Source: CALMFG01 sp963674805
GTDB taxonomy: Bacteria; Bacillota; Clostridia; Christensenellales; CALMFG01
Assembly: GCA_963674805.2 (NCBI GenBank)
Contig: CAXXNY010000021.1
Coordinates: forward strand, 62,001 to 126,000
Length of the DNA stretch: 64,000 nt
Reading direction: 5' to 3'
In this document: positions 43,718 through 53,039 of the stretch, one piece after another
How the letters are laid out: every line of letters starts with the position of its first letter
Position numbering within the stretch: the first letter of the stretch is position 1
Position numbers and translations under genes: made by a program
Notes under the pieces: generated by a model
Told to the model about the DNA's origin: nothing
Database searches by the model: none
What the model saw: only the letters and a program-made list of their open reading frames with translations

Positions 43718-44017
43718 ATGCCTGATTTTGGAACCGCATTATCTGGATTAAAGAACGACCGGAAGCTGACCGACGCCGAATTGATACGGGCTGTCCGATT
43801 CATGATTTCAGCAGAATATGAAGCCATTCAGCTTTATATGCAGCTGGCGGAATCGACTGACAATAAGCTCGCAAAGGATGTATTGGTTGATATCGCAAAC
43901 GAAGAGCGCGTGCATGCCGGAGAATTTTTGAAACTTTTAAGTATTCTCGACCCCGAAGAAGAGAAGTTTTATGCCGAGGGTGCCGAAGAAGTAGAAGAAG
44001 AGTTTTTAAACAAGTAA
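43718..44017 (+). CDS. Short ferritin-like (demi-ferritin/rubrerythrin-type) protein
   Basis: A 99-residue protein made of two long helices with iron-ligand motifs EYEAIQLY and NEERVHAGEF (ExxH), and a very acidic C-terminus. It is half the size of a four-helix ferritin, like encapsulated ferritins that assemble as dimers to build the di-iron site. Function is iron or peroxide handling; no encapsulin gene is visible in this window. AAGGAGGGG precedes the ATG. The gene follows the peroxiredoxin and ends at a strong terminator. Confidence 0.82.
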   Translation: MPDFGTALSGLKNDRKLTDAELIRAVRFMISAEYEAIQLYMQLAESTDNKLAKDVLVDIANEERVHAGEFLKLLSILDPEEEKFYAEGAEEVEEEFLNK

Positions 44018-44046
44018 CAGTAAAATCATTTAAGTGCAGCAGCAAT

Positions 44047-44083
44047 AAAGGGCTAAGTGAGATTTTGAATTTAGCCCTTTTTT
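44047..44083 (+). terminator. Intrinsic terminator of the peroxide-stress operon
   Basis: AAAGGGCTAA (44047-44056) pairs perfectly with TTAGCCCTTT (44071-44080), followed by more T residues. Confidence 0.88.
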
Positions 44084-44120
44084 ATTACTTAAAAGCATCA
44101 AAAGGGATTAGGGCGGTGCA

Positions 44121-44149
44121 TTGATAGCCGTACGCGGGAATGGTATAAT
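44121..44149 (+). promoter_or_regulatory. Promoter of the UV endonuclease gene
   Basis: TTGATA at 44121-44126 and TATAAT at 44144-44149 are spaced 17 nt, with TGG giving an extended -10. It lies 44 nt before the start codon. Confidence 0.7.
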
Positions 44150-44193
44150 AATAAAAATCATAAAAAATACGGTAAAGCGAAAGGCATAATAAG

Positions 44194-45459
44194 ATGAATA
44201 TCGGATACGCCTGCCAGATTGCCGGAAGGCCGGAATTTAAAATAACGACATGCCGGTTAAAAAACGCGACAGAACCCCGCTTAAGGGAGATCACCAAACA
44301 TAACCTGACGATTTTAGAGAAGATGATTGACTATAATATTACGCACGGCATCCGGTTGTTCCGGATCAGCTCGGATATTATTCCATTCGCTACCCACCCT
44401 GTCAATACGATTGACTGGAGAACAGACTATCAAGCCCAATTCAAACAAATCGGAGATAAAATCAAAAAATCAGGTATGCGTGTTTCCATGCATCCCGGGC
44501 AGTACTGCGTTTTAAATTCACCGGACGCATGTGTGGTCAGAAGCGCGATTGAAGAGATTGCATACCATGCGGCATTTTTAGATGCGCTCGGGGTGGACGG
44601 CCGGCATAAAATCGTCCTGCATATCGGCGGCGTATACGGTGATAAGGCGGCCGCGACCCAGCGGTTTATCGATCATTTTGAGCGCTTGGACGAATCGTCT
44701 AAGCACAGGCTTGTCATCGAAAACGATGAGCGCAGCTACCATATCTCGAATGTGATTAATATCGCAGAAGCGCTCAATATTCCCTGTGTGTTCGATAATC
44801 TGCATCATGCGATTAATGCGCCAAGAACACAGAAAACAACGGCTTTATGGATTAAAATTTGCGCCAGAACATGGACCAAAGCGGACGGGCCGCAGAAAAT
44901 CCATTATTCTGAACAGGCGCTGGATAAAAAGATAGGCGCGCACAGCGATACAACCGACCACAGGCACTTCATGGCGCTGGTCCGCCAGCTGCATACGGGC
45001 GAAATTGATATCATGCTTGAAGTGAAGGATAAGAACATTTCGGCGCTTAAGTGTATGGCGCTGATCCAAAAAAGATATCAGGCAAAAGTGATTGAGGCGG
45101 AATGGGCGAGATATAAATATTGGGTATTGAGCCGGTCAAAGCAGCAGTATGACGCGATACGGAATTTGTTAAAAGATAAAAAAACCGATTTATCGCTTAC
45201 GTTCTACGACTTGGTTACGGAGGCGCTGAAAACACCCCCGTCCGCAGGGCAGGCTGTGGTTGCCGCCGAACATGCGTGGGGGCATCTCAAAAAGCTCGCG
45301 AATCCGATTGAAAAAGCAGCGGTCATGATGCTGGTAAAAAAGCTCGGCCGAAACCTCAAAAAAGAGGACGTGGTCAAACGGAAACTGTACCGGCTGAGCG
45401 TCAAGTATCAGGTGGCGTACTTGCTGGATTCTCATTACTTTTTATCCGCACTGGGATAA
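44194..45459 (+). CDS. uvsE: UV DNA damage endonuclease
   Basis: A 421-residue enzyme of the UvdE/UvsE TIM-barrel family, which nicks DNA 5' of UV photoproducts in a nucleotide-excision-independent repair route. Recognised stretches are MNIGYACQIAGRPEF, SMHPGQYCVLNSPD, KIVLHIGGVYGDK, ENDERSYHISN and MLEVKDKN, which hold the His, Glu and Asp metal ligands. The C-terminal 130 residues are an extension often present in Firmicute members. AAAGG precedes the ATG, and the gene has its own promoter and stands alone. Confidence 0.93.
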   Translation: MNIGYACQIAGRPEFKITTCRLKNATEPRLREITKHNLTILEKMIDYNITHGIRLFRISSDIIPFATHPVNTIDWRTDYQAQFKQIGDKIKKSGMRVSMHPGQYCVLNSPDACVVRSAIEEIAYHAAFLDALGVDGRHKIVLHIGGVYGDKAAATQRFIDHFERLDESSKHRLVIENDERSYHISNVINIAEALNIPCVFDNLHHAINAPRTQKTTALWIKICARTWTKADGPQKIHYSEQALDKKIGAHSDTTDHRHFMALVRQLHTGEIDIMLEVKDKNISALKCMALIQKRYQAKVIEAEWARYKYWVLSRSKQQYDAIRNLLKDKKTDLSLTFYDLVTEALKTPPSAGQAVVAAEHAWGHLKKLANPIEKAAVMMLVKKLGRNLKKEDVVKRKLYRLSVKYQVAYLLDSHYFLSALG

Positions 45460-45578
45460 CAGGCTTACTGAGCGATGCAGCATACATCTGTTAAGCAGGA
45501 AGATATTGTATCATCCACTTGTTTACACACCCCGGCAGCATGTATAATATCCTTATCACCTATTATATGGAGGTATAT

Positions 45579-46388
45579 ATGTTAGCGTTTCTCTCGAAAT
45601 TTCCACCCGTAGTGCAGGCACTATTCGGAACACTGTTTACATATGCTGTCACAGCTTTAGGTGCGGCTTTGGTTTTCTTTTTTAAAAGCATCAACAAAAA
45701 AGTATTGGACACAATGCTGGGATTTGCCAGCGGCGTGATGATTGCGGCGAGTTTCTTCTCACTGATTGCGCCGGCGATTGAGATGTCGGTGGCGATGGGA
45801 TCCAGGGCATGGTTGACAGCCGGTATTGGGTTTTTAGCCGGATGCTTGTTCCTGTTTGCGGCCGACAGGTTGCTGCCGCATATGCACGTGGTTGATAACG
45901 TGGAAAGAGAAGAAGGGGTGGCGAATAACTGGCGAAAGTCCATATTGCTGGTCAGCGCGATTACCCTGCATAATATTCCTGAAGGATTGGCGGTCGGCGT
46001 GGCGTTCGGCGCCGTGGCGGCGAATCTGCCTGAAGCATCGCTTGCGGGCGCGGTAGCGCTTGCGATCGGTATCGGCATCCAAAACTTCCCGGAAGGTGCG
46101 GCCGTTTCGGTACCGCTGCGGCGGGCTGGAGTATCGAGAGGAAAGTGTTTCTTTTGGGGCCAGATGTCCGGAATGGTTGAGCCGATTGCCGGGGTACTGG
46201 GGGCGCTCGCTGTGGTGCTGTTCCGTCCGATCCTGCCGTATGCATTATGTTTTGCGGCCGGAGCAATGATTTATGTAGTCGCGGATGAACTCATCCCGGA
46301 AGCGCATGCCGGGCATTCCGACGTGGCGACGATGGGTCTGGTTGTCGGTTTCCTTATCATGATGATGCTGGATGTCGGCCTTGGATAA
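45579..46388 (+). CDS. ZIP-family metal transporter
   Basis: A 269-residue membrane protein with eight helices. The ZIP metal-site motif HNIPEGLAVGVAFGA and the following GIGIQNFPEGAAVSVPL are conserved, giving His, Asn and Glu ligands for divalent metal. It imports zinc or related metals (the GufA/ZupT branch). ATG at 45579 is preceded by GGAGG at 45569-45573; an in-frame TTG at 45519 lies before a likely TATAAT at 45543 and is not credible. Monocistronic with its own terminator. Confidence 0.9.
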   Translation: MLAFLSKFPPVVQALFGTLFTYAVTALGAALVFFFKSINKKVLDTMLGFASGVMIAASFFSLIAPAIEMSVAMGSRAWLTAGIGFLAGCLFLFAADRLLPHMHVVDNVEREEGVANNWRKSILLVSAITLHNIPEGLAVGVAFGAVAANLPEASLAGAVALAIGIGIQNFPEGAAVSVPLRRAGVSRGKCFFWGQMSGMVEPIAGVLGALAVVLFRPILPYALCFAAGAMIYVVADELIPEAHAGHSDVATMGLVVGFLIMMMLDVGLG

Positions 46389-46407
46389 TCATAAGTTGTA
46401 GTAAAAT

Positions 46408-46439
46408 AAAAGCATTCTGTGATAACAGGGTGCTTTTTT
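46408..46439 (+). terminator. Intrinsic terminator after the ZIP gene
   Basis: AAAAGCATTCTG and CAGGGTGCTTTT pair with G-T wobbles around TGATAA, followed by T residues. Confidence 0.75.
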
Positions 46440-46578
46440 AGCCAGAAGGCAGTAGCGGTAAAAAGGCAGTATGATGTACGGGCCGTATCTGCAAAATTTT
46501 CTATATGTGTTTTATCCTGTTGTATATGGGTTTATATATATGAGGCGGATGCAAATAGAGAATTCTGGGAGAGAAAAA

Positions 46579-48384
46579 ATGTCTAAGCATTCATTTTTAT
46601 ATCACAGGCAATCAAAACAATCGTATGCGGACAATATTCTTCCGATTAGACATCGGGAAGACAAAACAAAGGTTACCGAACAAACTGATGAAACAATCCG
46701 GAAAGATGATCTGATTGACCTGCTGCATGCGGGCAGCTTGGGCTGCTGGAAATGGGATATAAAAAAGAAAGAAGTCATGCTGGAGGCGGGTATCGCCAAG
46801 GCTTTGGGATATGATGTTGATTTGAATCAACTCGTTATTTCTTATGCTAATATGGTAGATAAACTGCATCCGGAGGAAAAGTCCGTTGTTTCAAAAGAAA
46901 TAAAGGAATTTCTGGCGGGAAAGATACCGACATATACGTCGGAATGCAGAGTGCGAACACAGAACGGAACCTATAAGTGGATGTTTAATACCGCAATCAT
47001 CACACAGCGAAATGAACAGAACGAGCCGGAACAGGTTGCGGGCGTCATCTATGATATTACCAGGCGCAAGCTGGGTGAACAAACAAACAAGATGCTGGCC
47101 AAGCTTCCGTTTTCAAATCCGGATATCGTCACTATCATGAACTTGGATTTGAGCATTACCTATATTAATCCATCAGGGCAAAAGAAATTCAGTGAAAAGC
47201 TGCACGCGATGTTTCCGCCGGAACTTGAAGCCACACTCAATATCGCTTATAACAACAAACGCCTTGAAACCATACAATATGTGCTGGATGACCGAACCTA
47301 TCTGGTCAAAATCAAGCCGCTGTTCGGTGAAAAACAGTGTATGGTTACAATATCCGATATCTCAAATGTGGTTCAAATCATCAACGAAAGAAACTTATAT
47401 TTTAACGCACTTCAGTCTATCAAGCAGGCGCTTTTTATCACGGACAAGAACGGGATGATCCTTCATGTGAATAAGGAGTTTGAGCAGCTTTACGGGTATA
47501 CCGAAGCGGAAGTAATCGGAAAAACCCCAAGCGTGCTGAATGCAGGTAAAGAAACATATTTAAATTTTGGCTATACTAAGAAAGAGTATGAAACGCTTTT
47601 TCGTGATATGTGGACATCCATCACCGACTTGGATATCGGGAAATGGGAAGGCACAATGATTAATCGAAGCAAGAGCGGAAAGCCGATGTGGGTCCGTTCT
47701 GTGACGAACGCCGTATATAACGACAAACACCAAATCACAAACTTCGTCAGCATGCCGATCGACATCACCACCAGCTTGTCAAGTGAGAACAATACCAAAC
47801 GCGACCTGTATAAATCGATTGCGGAGTTAGCCGAATTACGAGATAATGAAACGGGCGCACATATGAGGCGTGTCGGCATCTATTCCAAGCTGATAGCAAA
47901 AGAACTGGGCATGTCCGAGAAATTCTGTGACGATTTGGAAGTGTTTGCGCCGATGCACGATATCGGCAAGGTTGGCATACCTGATAATATTTTATTGGCG
48001 GAAAGAAAGCTGACAAAAGAAGAATTTGAATCCATGAAGCGGCATACGCTCTTCGGGTATAATATTGTCAGGAAAAATAAAGATATGAACCTAGTCTCCC
48101 AGATTACGCTCAGCCATCACGAACGATATGACGGCAAGGGGTACCCGTACGGGCTTGAAGGGGAGGATATTCCGGTCGCTGCGCGGATTGTGGCGCTGGC
48201 GGATGTGTATGATGCATTGAGAAGCAAACGGCCCTATAAGGAGCCGTGGACACATGAAAAAGCCATGGAACATATCATCAATAGCAGCGGAGCTCATTTT
48301 GATCCGAAGATTGTCGATATTTTTGTTAAACTGAATGAAAAATTCAGACGGATATATGATGAGATCAGGGATGAGGATGAATAA
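46579..48384 (+). CDS. PAS-HD-GYP protein, probable c-di-GMP phosphodiesterase
   Basis: A 601-residue soluble protein. Two PAS-type sensor regions are visible (about 45-170 and 270-400, the second with NALQSIKQALFITDKNG), followed by an HD-GYP domain with the metal pair in MHDIGKVGIPD (about 460) and HHERYDGKGYP. Motifs are intact, so it should hydrolyse c-di-GMP. The ATG at 46579 has GGGAGAG at 46567-46573; a start at 46471 would add 36 residues with no ribosome site. A GGDEF protein is encoded 63 nt downstream, suggesting an opposed pair. Confidence 0.9.
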   Translation: MSKHSFLYHRQSKQSYADNILPIRHREDKTKVTEQTDETIRKDDLIDLLHAGSLGCWKWDIKKKEVMLEAGIAKALGYDVDLNQLVISYANMVDKLHPEEKSVVSKEIKEFLAGKIPTYTSECRVRTQNGTYKWMFNTAIITQRNEQNEPEQVAGVIYDITRRKLGEQTNKMLAKLPFSNPDIVTIMNLDLSITYINPSGQKKFSEKLHAMFPPELEATLNIAYNNKRLETIQYVLDDRTYLVKIKPLFGEKQCMVTISDISNVVQIINERNLYFNALQSIKQALFITDKNGMILHVNKEFEQLYGYTEAEVIGKTPSVLNAGKETYLNFGYTKKEYETLFRDMWTSITDLDIGKWEGTMINRSKSGKPMWVRSVTNAVYNDKHQITNFVSMPIDITTSLSSENNTKRDLYKSIAELAELRDNETGAHMRRVGIYSKLIAKELGMSEKFCDDLEVFAPMHDIGKVGIPDNILLAERKLTKEEFESMKRHTLFGYNIVRKNKDMNLVSQITLSHHERYDGKGYPYGLEGEDIPVAARIVALADVYDALRSKRPYKEPWTHEKAMEHIINSSGAHFDPKIVDIFVKLNEKFRRIYDEIRDEDE

Positions 48385-48447
48385 ACAGAAAGTTAACGCG
48401 GTATAATCCCGAAAGGGGATCGTTTCAAAGGGGAAGGCGATTGCGTT

Positions 48448-50064
48448 ATGGATAAGAATGAACAATTAAAAAATTTTAAACCGGCAAAACCAGTTCAAGT
48501 ACTGAAACACTTTTTGGTTTTATGTATTACCTTAAACCTCACTGTGTTTGCCATGCTTTATCTTGTCGAGAAGAATGTCATTGATATTAAGCGCGAAGAG
48601 CTGGAGAGCCAGCAGCTTGAGGAAAATGAAATTATCGCAAAACTATTGGTGGATGAGTTTGATTTTATCATCAGCGATGTGGATTTTTTGGTAGACCGAT
48701 ACAGTGAAAGCATTTCGGTGGACCAACAGGACACGGACGTGATTAAACACGGATGGGAAACCTTTTCGGACGCAAGACAAATCTATGACCAGATTCGTTT
48801 TATTGATAAAAACGGTAATGAAAAGATTAGAATCAATCTTGGCAAGGACGGCGCGTATGCAGTGGATGAGGATGCACTTCAAAACAAAGCTGACCGCTAT
48901 TATTTCGCGGATTCGATTTATCTGTCTCAAGGGCAGGTTTTTATCTCAAAGATGGACCTTAATATTGAAAACGGCAGCATTGAGATTCCCAACAAACCAA
49001 CGGTACGGTTCGCAGCGCCGGTTTACAGCAATGATTTTGAACCGGATGGCGTAATTGTTTTAAACTATCTGGCAGACGGCATTCTGGATAAATTCCAGAG
49101 CCTGCCGAAACCCGACCGACAGAAGCTGTATCTGCTGGATGCAAACGGATACTGGCTTTCCAGTGACAACCCGATGGAAGAATGGACATTCATGTATGAC
49201 GATAAGCAGGATATCAGCTTTAAAAACCGCTTCCCGGATGCATGGGATCAGATGCAGAATAACAGCGGACTGGTTGTGACGGACGACGGGATGTTTGTGT
49301 ATTCAAAATTATTTATCGACGATACGTTTATTACGCATCAGGGCATGATAGAAGAAAAGCTGGTTTTGGATGAAGGTTCATGGATTGCGGTATCTTATCA
49401 TCCGGCTGATGGTCCGAACGGATATCTGTTTAATACCGGTTTTTGGGATATCAGCCGAACGGCTTTGACGGACAACAAGTGGAATTTAATTTTCATGACT
49501 TTGGTCTCGCTGGTAATCGCAATATTCGTGTATATGAACAGAGCGGCAAAGGCGCGTGTTGCGTATTTTTCGACCTATGATTCACTGACTGGCGCATATA
49601 ACCGGCGGGCGGGTATTGGGATGCTAAGTGAGAAGATGCCCAAGGATTCCAAACGCAAATGCGGTATCAGCTTCATCTTTTTAGATGTCAACGGGCTGAA
49701 ACAGGTCAATGATACGTTAGGTCATGACTTTGGAGACGAGCTGATTGTCACCGCCGCATCAGTGGTTATGGATACCATAAGGGAAGACGACATTTTGATT
49801 CGAATGGGCGGTGACGAGTTTTTGATTGTATTAAAGCAGGCGTTCGAAAGTGACGCAGAATTAATCTGGCAGCGTATCCTTCAAAAATTCGGTGAAATCA
49901 ACGACAATGAATCCCGGCCGTATTTAATCAGCGTCAGCCACGGCATTGTGGCGGCGGACAGCTGCCAGCTGAAGGGTGTTGACGATATGATTAAGATTGC
50001 GGATGAGCGGATGTATGAAGAAAAGCGCAAAATGAAAATCGGGCTGGATGTTATCAGAATATAG
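48448..50064 (+). CDS. Membrane diguanylate cyclase with extracytoplasmic sensor
   Basis: A 538-residue protein. Helices near residues 20-42 and 348-368 enclose a sensor of about 300 residues of the CACHE type. The GGDEF domain (about 380-538) has the intact GGDEF signature near residue 453, and RxxD five residues before it (REDD) provides the c-di-GMP inhibition site. It makes c-di-GMP in response to an external signal. Distal ribosome site GGAAGG. It ends at a hairpin shared with the opposite kinase gene. Confidence 0.9.
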   Translation: MDKNEQLKNFKPAKPVQVLKHFLVLCITLNLTVFAMLYLVEKNVIDIKREELESQQLEENEIIAKLLVDEFDFIISDVDFLVDRYSESISVDQQDTDVIKHGWETFSDARQIYDQIRFIDKNGNEKIRINLGKDGAYAVDEDALQNKADRYYFADSIYLSQGQVFISKMDLNIENGSIEIPNKPTVRFAAPVYSNDFEPDGVIVLNYLADGILDKFQSLPKPDRQKLYLLDANGYWLSSDNPMEEWTFMYDDKQDISFKNRFPDAWDQMQNNSGLVVTDDGMFVYSKLFIDDTFITHQGMIEEKLVLDEGSWIAVSYHPADGPNGYLFNTGFWDISRTALTDNKWNLIFMTLVSLVIAIFVYMNRAAKARVAYFSTYDSLTGAYNRRAGIGMLSEKMPKDSKRKCGISFIFLDVNGLKQVNDTLGHDFGDELIVTAASVVMDTIREDDILIRMGGDEFLIVLKQAFESDAELIWQRILQKFGEINDNESRPYLISVSHGIVAADSCQLKGVDDMIKIADERMYEEKRKMKIGLDVIRI

Positions 50065-50070
50065 CCGAAT

Positions 50071-50100
50071 AAAAAAATCAGCCCGGTCAGGGCTGATGAA
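50071..50100. terminator. Bidirectional terminator between the GGDEF gene and the kinase gene
   Basis: ATCAGCCC (50077-50084) and GGGCTGAT (50090-50097) form a perfect 8-bp stem with GGTCA loop. The minus-strand kinase stop codon lies in the loop, and a run of T follows the stem on that strand. Confidence 0.75.
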
Positions 50101-51757
50101 CCAACAAGTCAAGATGGAACCGGGTGTAATGGCCCGGTTTTGTTTCATAAGTAAGAAAGCCGCGGTGCTCTTCTATGATTCCGTAGCTGATTGACAAGCC
50201 GAGCCCGGTCCGCTTGTCCTTGGAGTGTGTGGAGAAAAACGGGTCATACATTTTCTCCTGAACTTCTTTGGTAATGCCTTTTCCGGTATCTTCTATTGTG
50301 ATGCGGACATACCGCTTGCCGCCTTTCAACAGGGGCTTGCAGACAATATTGATTTTTTTATTTTCATCATATTCCGGATATTTTTCATTAAGCGAGTCGC
50401 GCGCGTTGGCCAGGAGGTTGAGCAATACCTGCTGGATCTGCTGATACCGACAGTGTATATCCGGGATGCTCTCCGGAATCCGGACGCTGAGTTTAATCTG
50501 GTCTTTCTTTAAAACAACCTCAATCAATGCCAGTGTGCGCGAAAGGATATCCTTGATAGCGGCTCTGGAATACCCCTGTTTCTCCTGATGAGAGAACTGG
50601 AGCAGGCTCTTGGTTACTTCCGCGATCCGCTTGGTCTCTTTGATGATTTCGGAGGCATATACATCGGCATCCTGCATCTTGTTTTCGGAATCCAAAATCA
50701 GCTGCCCGTAATTCATAATGCCGTTAAGCGGATTGTTGATCTCGTGAGCAATCCCGCTGGCCAGCGTCCCGATGGATTCGAGTTTTTGTTTATTCCGTAC
50801 GCCGGCTTCCATAGATAAAACCGCGTTTTGGGCATCCTTCAGTTTCTTGGTTTTTTTGGCAATCAGCCTTTCCGCATATACAGCCGCGGCAATAAAGACA
50901 ACGATAATCAGAGGGATAATAATAATTACTGATTGTTCAATCCTCTCATGCAGTGACATCTGATTGTAGATGAGAAAAGGGAACCATTCGTTATATAGTT
51001 CTGTAAAGGTGCCGTTGCTGATTACGACAGCAAGCCCCTCGTTAAGGGTTGCAAGCAATTCCGCGTTGCCTTCTTGGACCGCAAAGCAGAACTTTAGCTC
51101 AAAGCCGTCCAGTTCAGCCGCGATTTCGGTGACACCGTCATCTGCTAGTGTTTCTACCGCTTGAACGTTTTTAATACCCAGCGCGTCGATTAACTGCTGG
51201 CCGACAATACTTTGGGTTAATACGGCATCATATTTTCCCGAACTGAGGAGCCTAAATGCATCCGCATACGTGTCAGCCAGAATCAGGTGATTGGTGTAGC
51301 CTTTCATTAGCGCGAATTCATGCATGCTGTCACCGCGCATCACAATGATATCTTTGCCGTATAAATCTTCTTCATTTTTGATGGAGTCGTCATTGCTGCG
51401 GACAAAGATGTTGCCGTTTAAGATAATATAGGGGGCTGTGAAATCAAAGACTTCATCACGTTCTTCATTGTAAGCGACCAGCGGAAGAACATCCAGCTGC
51501 CCGTTCTCAAGTTCAGCTTTAATGGTATTCCACTGATCGACCTTAAAGGTGATTTCAATGTCCATTTCTTCCGCGACAGCCTTTAGGAGTGCAACAGAAA
51601 ATCCGTCCGCCTCTCCGTTCGTGGTTACGGAAAACGGCGGGAAATCCAATTCGGTGGCGCTTTTATAAACAGGGGAGTCATCGCTGCCGGCGGCAAACAC
51701 TGCCCCCGCTGGCCAGATAAGAATGAAGATGATGATGAGATAAAAAAACCGTTTCAT
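50087..51757 (-). CDS. Orphan sensor histidine kinase with SBP_bac_3 sensor domain
   Basis: About 556 residues. A signal-type helix is followed by an amino-acid-binding-protein-like domain (about 35-265) with LDFPPFSVTTNGEADGFSV and YDAVLTQSIVGQQL. After one membrane helix (IIIIPLIIVVFIAAAVYA) there is a coiled coil, a HisKA domain with IAHEINNPLNG, and an ATPase domain with N box NLLANARDSL and GTGKGI-type loop DTGKGI. It senses an external amino acid or similar ligand. No response regulator is adjacent. The start is uncertain: ATG at 51757 has a weak GGTGA site, with alternatives at 51769 and 51820. Confidence 0.87.
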   Translation of the reverse strand: MKRFFYLIIIFILIWPAGAVFAAGSDDSPVYKSATELDFPPFSVTTNGEADGFSVALLKAVAEEMDIEITFKVDQWNTIKAELENGQLDVLPLVAYNEERDEVFDFTAPYIILNGNIFVRSNDDSIKNEEDLYGKDIIVMRGDSMHEFALMKGYTNHLILADTYADAFRLLSSGKYDAVLTQSIVGQQLIDALGIKNVQAVETLADDGVTEIAAELDGFELKFCFAVQEGNAELLATLNEGLAVVISNGTFTELYNEWFPFLIYNQMSLHERIEQSVIIIIPLIIVVFIAAAVYAERLIAKKTKKLKDAQNAVLSMEAGVRNKQKLESIGTLASGIAHEINNPLNGIMNYGQLILDSENKMQDADVYASEIIKETKRIAEVTKSLLQFSHQEKQGYSRAAIKDILSRTLALIEVVLKKDQIKLSVRIPESIPDIHCRYQQIQQVLLNLLANARDSLNEKYPEYDENKKINIVCKPLLKGGKRYVRITIEDTGKGITKEVQEKMYDPFFSTHSKDKRTGLGLSISYGIIEEHRGFLTYETKPGHYTRFHLDLLVHQP

Positions 51758-52003
51758 CTGTTTCACCATGTAATATGACGTAAACCGGCCCGCGCTGCTG
51801 CGACTGCCGGGAACATACACAGTCAGTTTTAAGGCACAATCAGCCTTAATTGATACCTATATCATACTCGATTATGCTTTGGTTTACAAATACTTTTAGG
51901 TATTCAGCACCGACCAGAGCGGCGCCGGGTAAAAAATTTCAGCCTATACGAATCTAACCTAAAAGATTAATAGCAGAAGGTGAAAGAATGAAGGAAGTGG
52001 CTC

Positions 52004-52032
52004 TTGCTAATGCGCTTAGCCTATGATAGGAT
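52004..52032 (+). promoter_or_regulatory. Candidate promoter of the EamA transporter gene
   Basis: TTGCTA at 52004-52009 and TAGGAT at 52027-52032 are spaced 17 nt, in the 308-bp divergent gap 51758-52065. A 12-codon reading frame at 51988 overlaps it and is not supported. Confidence 0.4.
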
Positions 52033-52065
52033 ATCCAAACAAATGCAGATTTGAAAGGATACGGA

Positions 52066-52989
52066 ATGGAAAAGAGAGACACTTATCTGCCTTACTTAAC
52101 CGGGGTGGGGTTTGCAGTCGTTTTTGGGTTTTCGTTTATGTTCACACGGGTTGCACTGCGCAGTGCCGCTACGATGCAGCTGATGGGCTTAAGGTTTTTA
52201 TCCGCAGCAGTTATTATGATTCTGTTGAATGTGCTGAAAATAATCAAGGTGCGCCTGACGTTTAAAGACGCGCTGAAGATTCTGCCGATCACAATCTTTT
52301 TGCCCGTTCTTTACTTTATCGGGGAAACATACGGAATTTATTATACTAATTCATCGCTTTCGGGTATGGTGATTTCATCGATTCCGATTATTACGGCGGT
52401 GCTCTCGTTTATATTTATAAAAGAAAGACTGAACGGAATGCAGGTTGTGTTTATGGCTGTTTCGCTGGTCGGGGTCCTGATCATCAGCATTATGACGATG
52501 AGCGATGCACCGGATACGCTGCTTCTTGGGATGATGTTTCTGTTTATTGCCTGTTTATCTGCGGCAATCTATAATGTCATGGCGCGGGGCCTGACGAAAA
52601 AATACAGCCCGATAGCCATCACCTATATGATGATGATGGTGGGGGCAGTGGTGTTTAACGCTGTCGGACTGACTGATTCCGCAATCAAGGGATACGCTTA
52701 CTTTGCGCCGTTTAAAGATGCGTCCTTCTTCTGGTCCCTGGCTTTCTTAGGCGCAATCTCCTCAATCGGCGGGTTCTTCCTGATGACCTATACGGTGTCG
52801 CGTATTCCGGCTTCGCAGAATGCGATGTTTGCTAACCTCGTGACAGTCATCTCGATCATCGCTGGCGGGGTATTCCTAAAGGAACAGATTTTTCTGTATC
52901 AGATTATCGGCTCGGTGCTGATTATCGCGGGTGTATGGGGCATCAATAAATTTGCCGCGCATCCGACGCCAGACCGGCATATTGTATAA
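52066..52989 (+). CDS. EamA/DMT-superfamily transporter
   Basis: A 307-residue membrane protein with ten predicted helices in two five-helix EamA repeats. Visible family stretches are FGFSFMFTRVALRSA in helix 1, the ISSIPIITAVLSFIFIKERL segment ending repeat 1, and the second-repeat FLKEQIFLYQIIGSVLIIAG. Members export amino acids, metabolites or drugs; the substrate is not predictable. GAAAGGA at 52053-52059 serves the ATG at 52066. Monocistronic, ending at a bidirectional terminator. Confidence 0.88.
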   Translation: MEKRDTYLPYLTGVGFAVVFGFSFMFTRVALRSAATMQLMGLRFLSAAVIMILLNVLKIIKVRLTFKDALKILPITIFLPVLYFIGETYGIYYTNSSLSGMVISSIPIITAVLSFIFIKERLNGMQVVFMAVSLVGVLIISIMTMSDAPDTLLLGMMFLFIACLSAAIYNVMARGLTKKYSPIAITYMMMMVGAVVFNAVGLTDSAIKGYAYFAPFKDASFFWSLAFLGAISSIGGFFLMTYTVSRIPASQNAMFANLVTVISIIAGGVFLKEQIFLYQIIGSVLIIAGVWGINKFAAHPTPDRHIV

Positions 52990-53005
52990 AATAATATAAG
53001 CAATA

Positions 53006-53036
53006 AAAAAAGCCCGAAACCGGGCTTTGTTTTTTT
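53006..53036. terminator. Bidirectional intrinsic terminator
   Basis: AAAGCCCG (53009-53016) and CGGGCTTT (53021-53028) form a stem with AAAC loop; A-rich left and T-rich right arms allow termination of both convergent genes. Confidence 0.87.
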
Positions 53037-53039
53037 AGT

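Noticed and set aside
51988..52026. A 12-codon leader peptide (MKEVALANALSL) before the EamA gene
   Set aside because: The likely -35 and -10 of the EamA promoter lie within or after it, so it would not be on that transcript, and no attenuator structure follows.
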